DNA of 64,000 bases from the NCBI GenBank assembly GCA_964501725.1, contig CAZCTO010000001.1, positions 62,001 to 126,000 on the forward strand, in the 5' to 3' direction. The stretch comes from CAZCTO01 sp964501725 (lineage in GTDB: Bacteria > Bacillota > Clostridia > Saccharofermentanales > Saccharofermentanaceae). This document shows positions 18,224 through 25,519 of this stretch, piece after piece; the first letter of the stretch is position 1, and each line of letters opens with the position of its first letter. Under the pieces are notes generated by a model. That model was not told the origin of the DNA, ran no database searches, and saw nothing but the letters and a program-made list of their open reading frames with translations. The position numbers and the translations under genes are program-made.

Positions 18224-19576
18224 ATGACTTTCAAATCCGATTTTATTTGGGGTGTCTCAACAGCTTCCATACAGATTGAAGGCGGATCAAACCCAAAAGA
18301 ACGTTCATTATCCAATTGGGATACTTTCTGTGAAATTCCCGGGAAAGTTTATGATGGCCACAATGCACTTGTATCATCAGACCATTTTCATCATCTTGAA
18401 GAAGATGTTGCAATTATGAAACAACTTGGTGTTAAAGCATATCGATTTTCAGTGTCATGGCCTCGTGTCATTCCGGACGGGATCGGCAATCCAAGCCAGG
18501 AAGGTATTGCTTTTTACAATCGACTTATTGACGAGCTCCTGCGGAACGGAATTGAGCCATACCTAACCCTATATCACTGGGATCTCCCATATCCGCTTCT
18601 CTTAAAAGGCGGCTGGCTAAATCCCGACATACCCGATTGGATGGAAGAATATGCCAAAGTGTTGGTCGATTCTTTTTCAGATCGTGTATCCAATTGGATT
18701 ACCCTGAATGAGCCTCAATGCTTCATTAATGAAAGTTATAGCAAAGGTATACACGCGCCCGGTTACAATGTCAGTAACCGTGAACTGGCTCAGGCAGTTC
18801 ACAATTCACTGATGGCACACGGCAAAATTGTACAAGTCATTCGTCAATCGGCAAAACGTCCTGCAAAAATTTCGTACGCGCAAGCGACGCCTTTATGTAG
18901 CATTCCAAAATCTGATGCAGATATTGAAGTCTCCAGACAAAGACAATTTAGTCTTTCTGCTTCGTTTGCCGGATCTGGTGTCATATATTCGGATCCGATT
19001 TTTCTGGGTCGTTATCCGGAGGAATTCTTAAATAAATACGAATCGATTCTTCCTCGCTTTGGCCAAAACGATATGAAACTTATCTCCCAACCAATCGATT
19101 TTTTGGGAATTAATCTATATTTTGGCAACTATATTGAAGCCGGATGCGATAATGAACCCGTTGTCCTTTCCAATCCCCCCGGATTTGCAAAGACTGCTTT
19201 TGGATGGCCGGTTAATCCCGAATGCATGTACTGGGCCAATAAATTTTGCTATGAACGTTATGGTGTACCGATAATTATTACCGAAAACGGTATGAGCGGA
19301 AACGATTGGGTGCACTTGGATGGTCATGTTCATGATCATGACAGAATCGATTTCATAAATCGATATCTGCTTCAGATGGAACGCGCTATAAATGAGGGCG
19401 TTGACATTAGGGGATATTTTCACTGGTCTCTTCTTGACAATTTTGAATGGGCTCGCGGATACTCAGAAAGATTTGGCATTGTTCATGTTGATTTTCTGAC
19501 AGGTAAAAGAACTATTAAAGACTCCGGGTTGGTTTATAGTGAAATTATCCGCAATAATTCTGTTGGTGCAAAATGA
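18224..19576 (+). CDS. glycoside hydrolase family 1 beta-glucosidase-like enzyme
   Basis: A 450-residue GH1 enzyme beginning MTFKSDFIWGVSTASIQIEG. The acid/base motif WITLNEPQCF and the nucleophile motif IIITENGMSG are intact. HWDLPYPLLLKGGWLNPDI and the C-terminal HWSLLDNFEWARGYSERFGI are also family hallmarks. It should hydrolyse beta-glucosides or beta-galactosides, or related oligosaccharides. The sequence does not show a phospho-sugar preference clearly, and no signal peptide is present, so it is cytoplasmic. I chose 18224 over an in-frame ATG at 18182 because AGGTGAT lies just upstream. No sugar transporter is adjacent. Confidence 0.93.
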   Translation: MTFKSDFIWGVSTASIQIEGGSNPKERSLSNWDTFCEIPGKVYDGHNALVSSDHFHHLEEDVAIMKQLGVKAYRFSVSWPRVIPDGIGNPSQEGIAFYNRLIDELLRNGIEPYLTLYHWDLPYPLLLKGGWLNPDIPDWMEEYAKVLVDSFSDRVSNWITLNEPQCFINESYSKGIHAPGYNVSNRELAQAVHNSLMAHGKIVQVIRQSAKRPAKISYAQATPLCSIPKSDADIEVSRQRQFSLSASFAGSGVIYSDPIFLGRYPEEFLNKYESILPRFGQNDMKLISQPIDFLGINLYFGNYIEAGCDNEPVVLSNPPGFAKTAFGWPVNPECMYWANKFCYERYGVPIIITENGMSGNDWVHLDGHVHDHDRIDFINRYLLQMERAINEGVDIRGYFHWSLLDNFEWARGYSERFGIVHVDFLTGKRTIKDSGLVYSEIIRNNSVGAK

Positions 19577-19687
19577 TTAAGCGTCACTTTATACAATCGT
19601 ATTGTTGAGGATTCTTTCACTTTTCACTCAAACGATATGTGTTTATGTAGTATATTTATAATCAACTGAGTATACTGCGGAGGTTTC

Positions 19688-20398
19688 ATGAGCAAGACTA
19701 TTTATATTGCAGATGATGAGTCAAATATACGTAATCTGGTTCAAACATTTTTGGAAAGAGAAGGCTACAACGTGAAGGCGTTTCAAGACGGCGAGTCTTT
19801 GTTGCGTTTTTTTTCAACGAATCCGGCTGATCTCGTTATTCTTGATGTAATGATGCCGGGTAGAGACGGGTTTTTTATTTGTAGCGATATACGGAAAATG
19901 AGCAATGTTCCTATCATTATGCTAACTGCGCGTGACAGCGACGCAGATTACATTTCCGGACTATCTCTTGGAAGTGACGACTATTTTACTAAGCCATTTA
20001 GTCCGATGAAACTGGTTACAAAAGTGAAAGCCATTTTTAGAAGAGCCGAAGCTGACAGGACAACATTTTCAGAAGCTGACGGAACACTTGGGTTTAATGA
20101 TATTACGATTATGCTCAAAACAAAGATAGCTACTTCAAAAGGAATAGACCTTCAGTTGACACCCAATGAATACGCATTGTTAACATATTTAATAATGAAC
20201 AGAGACAGAGCTATATCAAGAACAGAGTTGTTAGATCGGTTATGGGGATACGAGACCGAAGTTGAGACACGCGTTGCTGATGATACCGTGAAACGTTTGA
20301 GGAAAAAATTGTCAACATCCGAAGTCGAAATAAAGACGGTCTGGGGCTATGGATTCAGGCTGGATTCTGCATCCGGTTCTTCAAATGATCCCACGTGA
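19688..20398 (+). CDS. OmpR-family response regulator
   Basis: A 236-residue regulator. The receiver domain (about 1-120) has the acidic pair at IADDESNIRNL, the phosphoacceptor Asp in LVILDVMMPGRDGF, Thr in IIMLTARDS and Lys in DYFTKPFSP. The C-terminal winged helix (about 130-230) contains LTPNEYALLTYLIMN and TVWGYGFRL. It should bind DNA when phosphorylated by the histidine kinase encoded 32 bases downstream. The start has a GGAGGTTTC site, and a TATAAT at 19657-19662 is a possible -10. Targets are unknown; the convergent membrane operon at 21903-25434 is one possibility. Confidence 0.95.
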   Translation: MSKTIYIADDESNIRNLVQTFLEREGYNVKAFQDGESLLRFFSTNPADLVILDVMMPGRDGFFICSDIRKMSNVPIIMLTARDSDADYISGLSLGSDDYFTKPFSPMKLVTKVKAIFRRAEADRTTFSEADGTLGFNDITIMLKTKIATSKGIDLQLTPNEYALLTYLIMNRDRAISRTELLDRLWGYETEVETRVADDTVKRLRKKLSTSEVEIKTVWGYGFRLDSASGSSNDPT

Positions 20399-20430
20399 AT
20401 ATTTGAACACTGAAAAAGAGGTACAACGCA

Positions 20431-21984
20431 TTGTTCGGTAAAAAGATTAGTCTTCGTCTTCACATCTTTATTGCATTTTGCGTTGTTTTCATGATCGCTT
20501 TTTCCACTGTTTTTGTTGCAATTCGTCTCGTCCTCAATAATTTTGTTCGAATTGACGCAACTAACAAGCTTGAAACAACGGTAAAAGAAACCAATGATCT
20601 TGCAAATTCGATAGGAAAGTCAGCATTTTATGTTAAGGGTAAAAACGATATTGATTCCAGTCTTCGTACGTTAGTTGAAACAGTCTCAGGAAGATCGGAT
20701 GTAGATGCTGCATTGTTGACTTCTGAGATGAAAATTGAGTGGCCAAAAAATTACGTTTACAACGAGGATCGTTCAAAAGCTATCAGCGTTTTATCAGAGC
20801 TTCAACAACGCGAGACCAATATCGGTGACGGAAAAATATACGTCGTCAATATTGATTCTTCATCCTATTGCGTTGCTTCAATACCGATTATCACATATGA
20901 ATACCAGACAAGTGGATCCAATAAAACTCCGGATTTCTACTTGTTGTTGTATTTGGATATATCGCAATATGAACTTTTTGCAAGAAGTTTGGATAAAACA
21001 CTTTACGTTATTATATTTTCTGCTTTACTGCTTTCTTTGGCTGCATCACTTATCGTTTCAAACAGCATAATTAAATCACTCCATAAATTGAACGATTTTG
21101 CCAGCAAAATCGGATCCGGTGATTTTAGACCGGTTGAATTAAACCTGTTAGACAAGGAACTTGATTCTCTTGCCTCTAATATGAACAGCATGGCAATCAT
21201 ACTATCAAATGCCAATTTAGAGCAGAAAACATTTTTTCAAAACGCCTCGCATGAACTGAGGACTCCACTAATGTCAATTCAGGGTTACGCAGAAGGAATA
21301 AAGTATAAAATTTTCGATGATGTTGATCCTGCGGTTGATGTGATTATATCAGAATCAAAACGCCTTACAGGCATGGTCGAAAATCTGCTCGCGATTTCTC
21401 GCCTTGACATGACTGCGGCCGGTCTTCAAAAAACAAATAAATCAACATTATCTTTGTATGAATTACTAGAGTCAGTGATCGAAAATGTTCGCGGATCAAT
21501 TCTTCTGTCTCACAAGAACTTATCACAACACTTTGAAGGCGAGGATATTTTGGTATGTGGTAATGAGGGGGATCTATTCAGAGCATTTGAGAATGTCCTT
21601 TCAAATGCCATTAGGCATTCGCGATCAATTATCGATCTTCATGTCGGCAAAGACATCAATGGATTGGCCGAAGTGACCATATCTGACGACGGCCAAGGAA
21701 TATCAGAGGATCTTCTTCCGACTATATTTAACCGTTTTGTCCAGGGAGAAGGAGGAAAACATGGGATCGGACTTGCATTAGTGAAAGCGATAATTACCGA
21801 CCATAACGGAGATATTAGTGCTGTAAATCGCGCAGGCGATGAAACCGGCGCAATATTTACAATTCATCTCCCCATTTCAAACACGGGAAAGACGCAAATA
21901 TGTTATCCTTGCGTAGCCGACAATTTAGATTCACTTGTTGTTGATGAAGTGTCCGATTCGGATGCTGTTGATGACTCCGATTGA
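20431..21984 (+). CDS. sensor histidine kinase
   Basis: A 517-residue membrane kinase starting at a TTG with AGAGGT upstream. It has a first transmembrane helix (about 8-31), an extracytoplasmic sensor of about 150 residues, a second helix (about 187-208) and a HAMP linker. The HisKA box FFQNASHELRTPLMSIQGY holds the phosphoacceptor His. In the HATPase_c domain, the N box is ENVLSNAIRHS, with DDGQGIS and GIGLALVKAII after it. The sensor resembles double-Cache-type domains only in layout. The last 27 codons overlap, on the opposite strand, the 3' end of the next gene. It pairs with the regulator just upstream. Confidence 0.94.
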   Translation: MFGKKISLRLHIFIAFCVVFMIAFSTVFVAIRLVLNNFVRIDATNKLETTVKETNDLANSIGKSAFYVKGKNDIDSSLRTLVETVSGRSDVDAALLTSEMKIEWPKNYVYNEDRSKAISVLSELQQRETNIGDGKIYVVNIDSSSYCVASIPIITYEYQTSGSNKTPDFYLLLYLDISQYELFARSLDKTLYVIIFSALLLSLAASLIVSNSIIKSLHKLNDFASKIGSGDFRPVELNLLDKELDSLASNMNSMAIILSNANLEQKTFFQNASHELRTPLMSIQGYAEGIKYKIFDDVDPAVDVIISESKRLTGMVENLLAISRLDMTAAGLQKTNKSTLSLYELLESVIENVRGSILLSHKNLSQHFEGEDILVCGNEGDLFRAFENVLSNAIRHSRSIIDLHVGKDINGLAEVTISDDGQGISEDLLPTIFNRFVQGEGGKHGIGLALVKAIITDHNGDISAVNRAGDETGAIFTIHLPISNTGKTQICYPCVADNLDSLVVDEVSDSDAVDDSD

Positions 21985-22664
21985 TCCGATTGCACAACAT
22001 TGGAATCTGCCGGCTTTTCAAAGTATACGGGTTGGTCTTGAATTACTAAAGGCAAATACGGAAGTGCGGAAACAAGCTTTTTGTCAATCTTCCAGTCATC
22101 TTGTTCAAACCCTGCCGGTATGATATCACGAATCCCAAAAATGTTCATTGCACCTGCATATGTAATAATTGCGATAAGAATTACAACAACAATCAATTGA
22201 ATAATGAGAGTAAGCGACATACCTGACTTTCTGATTCCTCCTATCATTCTGGGCAATCTCGGTGAATGAGAATTATGATGCGACGAGGTTGAATATGAAA
22301 GCGAGTCAAGTATGCGAAAAGGAATTGAATCAATCTTTCTGTGAATATCGGACAATAATGAGTTTCTGGTGAAATCATCGAGTGTGCGATTGGATACTTT
22401 AACATCCAACGGGAGAGGATATTTCGACGCAACATGAGATACTCTCTTTTCAAGAATTTCCCCGAATACAAATACAAGGTTTTCCTCTTCCCTAACATTT
22501 CTCTGATGATAGGTCTCAACAAACGACTCCAAAAGAACATTTTCCGTGCGCGTTGTGTCGCCTAATACTTTATAAGCCGATCGATATGCAGACGGTGCAT
22601 ATTCATTGAAAAAATCATCAATATTATTTCTTGACAGAGGTTCAGTCCAAAGATTCATAGCCAC
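21903..22664 (-). CDS. membrane-tethered protein with sigma-region-2-like N-terminus
   Basis: A 253-residue protein. Residues 10-90 resemble region 2 of ECF sigma factors: FFNEYAPSAYRSAYKVLGD, then TRTENVLLESFVETYHQR and a helix FVFGEILEKRVSHVA. No region 4 (promoter -35 reader) follows. Instead there is a basic linker, one transmembrane helix (about 151-175, LTLIIQLIVVVILIAIITYA) and an extracytoplasmic tail ending in a Ser/Thr-rich stretch. The sigma resemblance is my reading of the pattern, not a search result. It is last in a three-gene minus operon, overlapping the gene before it by ten bases. Its end overlaps the convergent histidine kinase gene by 82 bases. Confidence 0.6.
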   Translation of the reverse strand: MAMNLWTEPLSRNNIDDFFNEYAPSAYRSAYKVLGDTTRTENVLLESFVETYHQRNVREEENLVFVFGEILEKRVSHVASKYPLPLDVKVSNRTLDDFTRNSLLSDIHRKIDSIPFRILDSLSYSTSSHHNSHSPRLPRMIGGIRKSGMSLTLIIQLIVVVILIAIITYAGAMNIFGIRDIIPAGFEQDDWKIDKKLVSALPYLPLVIQDQPVYFEKPADSNVVQSDQSESSTASESDTSSTTSESKLSATQG

Positions 22665-24757
22665 TTACCCCCATCTGTTGAAGAGGATGCAAAATCATCC
22701 CGGGGATCCTCTATATCTATAGGGTCATAACCTTCATTGGTATCTGAAGTCCAGGGCACGCCATTCCCGTCATCACGATAAAATACATTAGTCGATTCTG
22801 GCTCGTAATCCAATGAATCCTGTTGCCATTCATTTTCCGGTTCAATGAATGGATCTTCAATCACCGTCTCCTCTTTGGGGTGAGATGATGACGTATAAAT
22901 CAGGTTCATGACAGGATATCCCATAAGAAGTACCGATAATATCAATGAATAAATCAATAACGGAATCATAATTTGATTGAACATAAACGCAAATCCAAGA
23001 CCTATGACGCCGATCACAACACCGTTAGCAAAAGCACGTTCAAAAATAATACGCGCTATCGGTCTCTTGTCTGCACGAATCAAATTGCTATAGTGTTCCA
23101 GATATTTGAAATCAGAAAGGCCGGCTGCCGTCCCCAATAAGGAAACAGTGACGACAAGCATTTTTGCCGTTGGAACAAGCACAAAGAGAAGCATGCCGGC
23201 AATTTGAAGAAGTGCCGAGAATAGAACAACTGTTTTAATTTTCATGTTAACTTGAATTAGTGCCGTCAATAGTTTAGTGATAACGCAGCAGAAAAGAGCG
23301 AATAAAAAGTAATAAAAAGAGACTGTCGCTAGCGAAATTCCAACGCTTTCAAGAAAGTTCGGAATGAAGCCGATAAAAAATGCGAGTTGCATTCCTAACG
23401 TGAGAACCGCACTCCAAAGGAATGTTCCGGATTTTCGATTAAGCAAAGCGTACAGATAACTTGTTAAATGCAAATCAGGTTCGTTGGATGCCGGGCAATG
23501 TTGCACAATGAGCATTGATTGAACAGCAACCAGAAAGAGAAAAGCACCTGCAATCAACAATACCGGTAAAAGCCCAAATCGCTCATAAAGAATCCCTGCC
23601 ATTACAGTACCTACCGCGGCTCCGAGTACTTGTGCAGAATACTGAGTCTTTCTGACTGTGATTTCTTCAAAACCCTCATGCCCAAGTCTGCTTGCGTACA
23701 GACGATACTCGCGCTGAAAGAAAAAAACCATTCCTAAGAAAAACGAAATTGGCAGCTGAAGCAATATATAAATAAACGGATTTGAAAACACGCCAACGAT
23801 AAGGAGCAATAAAAATGAAACGATTATAGAGAAAAGAAGTGATATTCTGGATGTAAACTTCTTGAAAATCATGACTCGTACTGACCTGAATCCAAAAAAA
23901 CCAAGAGCAAAAAGCATGATTGCCAGTAAAATTAAACCTTGCTTAACATAAACAGGATAGTTAAAGGAAGTTAAAGATGTCTTAAGAAAAGAAGCTATAA
24001 TCAATGGCGGCATCACACATGCCATTGCAGAAAAAAAAGCTATTGATTCACAGCCGGATAAACCATAACGAATAATCTTGGGCAACTGAAGATTGGGCTT
24101 TCCAAAGACACTGGATAGCAATTTGCTTGATTGATAGTAAACAATAGTTAGTGAGGTAGCGATCGCTAGCAAAGTGAATATCCATGAAAGCGAGAACCCG
24201 TTAACAGTCGAGTAAAAATGATATTCAGGCATCATTATCTCTATAATTCCAGAGGCAGCACCGGACGATCCAATAATAGGAGCGACTCCTGCGACATATG
24301 AAGTCTCTCCGTCAACCCGTTTGGCAAGAAACACCTGCTGCTGATCAAAAGTTTTGTTGTACTCTTCACCTGCACCTTCAAGCATTATCTGTTCATCGGC
24401 AGAATCATCTGATGAATTTGACTTGTCAGAAGAATAGACTCTTAAAAACGAGTTTCCGGCCTTCAAATATATATTTACAATGTAAGGTTTATCCTTGGCA
24501 TAATTGTATATCGGCAAAGGATAAGCCATTCCCTTTTGGACAACGGAATTGGATATACCAATGCCGGAAGAAAGGGCAATCGAAAGCATTGTTTCAGCTC
24601 TTTCTTTTTCAAGGATTGACTTATACGCAGTTGTGATCACCGATGATACAACGATAAGAATAACAAGAATGATAACAAAGCAAAATGAAAGTTGTGCTGC
24701 AATAGACTTCTTCCCCTTCGGAGGCTCGGAAAATCCGTTGAACAAGTAATTCCTCAT
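22655..24757 (-). CDS. MFS-like polytopic protein with N-terminal extracytoplasmic sensor-like domain
   Basis: A 700-residue protein. A first transmembrane helix (about 22-46, FCFVIILVILIVVSSVITTA) is followed by about 140 extracytoplasmic residues with a Cache-like flavour (VAGVAPIIGSSGAASGIIEI). A second helix at about 195 leads to roughly twelve more membrane spans, with MFS-like signatures such as LGAAVGTVMAGILYERFG. The last 65 residues are an acidic cytoplasmic tail. I do not recognise a named family for the full combination. It overlaps both operon neighbours, by four bases upstream and ten downstream. Transport, or signal transduction through a transporter-like module, are both possible. 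Confidence 0.6.
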   Translation of the reverse strand: MRNYLFNGFSEPPKGKKSIAAQLSFCFVIILVILIVVSSVITTAYKSILEKERAETMLSIALSSGIGISNSVVQKGMAYPLPIYNYAKDKPYIVNIYLKAGNSFLRVYSSDKSNSSDDSADEQIMLEGAGEEYNKTFDQQQVFLAKRVDGETSYVAGVAPIIGSSGAASGIIEIMMPEYHFYSTVNGFSLSWIFTLLAIATSLTIVYYQSSKLLSSVFGKPNLQLPKIIRYGLSGCESIAFFSAMACVMPPLIIASFLKTSLTSFNYPVYVKQGLILLAIMLFALGFFGFRSVRVMIFKKFTSRISLLFSIIVSFLLLLIVGVFSNPFIYILLQLPISFFLGMVFFFQREYRLYASRLGHEGFEEITVRKTQYSAQVLGAAVGTVMAGILYERFGLLPVLLIAGAFLFLVAVQSMLIVQHCPASNEPDLHLTSYLYALLNRKSGTFLWSAVLTLGMQLAFFIGFIPNFLESVGISLATVSFYYFLFALFCCVITKLLTALIQVNMKIKTVVLFSALLQIAGMLLFVLVPTAKMLVVTVSLLGTAAGLSDFKYLEHYSNLIRADKRPIARIIFERAFANGVVIGVIGLGFAFMFNQIMIPLLIYSLILSVLLMGYPVMNLIYTSSSHPKEETVIEDPFIEPENEWQQDSLDYEPESTNVFYRDDGNGVPWTSDTNEGYDPIDIEDPRDDFASSSTDGGKWL

Positions 24758-25434
24758 TCCTTGTCCCTCCAGCTCTTTTTACTAACCGAAAGAAATTTGG
24801 GAATTGCATATTGCATGGAAAAAAGTAACAAGCCGATGGATACAGAAACAATCACAGCAAGCAAAATCTTTCTTTCAAGTACATCACCATAATCATTCAA
24901 TCCGAAATATTGTCCTTTGAGTTCAAATAAGCCAACAACACTTTTGCTACTATCCGTAATTGGAATTAAAACACTGATATCTTTATTAGATCTGATGATA
25001 TATGGTTTCAAATCAGCCTTTAGCCACTCTGATGGTTGCACCTGAGAAGATGCCATAACTGCTTCTTTACTTTCATATACTAAATAAAGTTGCCCGTCCT
25101 TATATTGATATATGCCATAATTGACTTCAGAATAATTGTCTTCCGGATTATTGGGTAATAACAAGTTAATTACCGCGGCATACTTCTGTCCGGCAGAAAC
25201 CGGATCTGATACGATGTCGTCTCCGTTAATTACAAGAGCAGAAGTCGTTGCGAGGCTTAAGATTTTTGATTCATAAATATCTGCATACTCCGATTCAAAA
25301 CCGTTCCGCATGTGGTGAACCGCAAAAGAAACCGATACAACAGAAATCACAACTGCAAACAAAGCAAGAAGAAATGCTTTAACTACAGGGGCAAATTGAT
25401 TTGTATCCTTTGCGTTATCCGTATTGATTGTCAT
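24754..25434 (-). CDS. membrane protein with extracytoplasmic Cache-like sensor domain
   Basis: A 226-residue protein. An N-terminal transmembrane helix (about 18-40, FLLALFAVVISVVSVSFAV) is followed by an extracytoplasmic region of about 145 residues, a second helix (about 188-208) and a short basic tail KSWRDKE. The outer region ends with SVLIPITDSSKSVVGLFELK, a pattern like the distal half of Cache/dCache ligand-binding domains. The next gene carries a comparable module. No kinase, HAMP or GGDEF domain is attached, so it must signal through a partner. It is the first gene of the operon, overlapping the MFS-like gene by four bases. Confidence 0.6.
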   Translation of the reverse strand: MTINTDNAKDTNQFAPVVKAFLLALFAVVISVVSVSFAVHHMRNGFESEYADIYESKILSLATTSALVINGDDIVSDPVSAGQKYAAVINLLLPNNPEDNYSEVNYGIYQYKDGQLYLVYESKEAVMASSQVQPSEWLKADLKPYIIRSNKDISVLIPITDSSKSVVGLFELKGQYFGLNDYGDVLERKILLAVIVSVSIGLLLFSMQYAIPKFLSVSKKSWRDKE

Positions 25435-25469
25435 ATAAATATTTCTTCCCGACTGTTATTCTGATTTGA

Positions 25470-25496
25470 ATTATACCCTATTTCGTTAGTAAGCAA
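25470..25496 (-). promoter_or_regulatory. candidate promoter of the three-gene membrane operon
   Basis: TATAAT at 25475-25470 and TTGCTT at 25496-25491 on the minus strand, with a short 15-base spacer. The leader to the ATG at 25434 would be about 28 bases. The -10 is convincing; the -35 is weak. Confidence 0.35.
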
Positions 25497-25519
25497 CACA
25501 TTCCGCCCGTCATTGCTCT

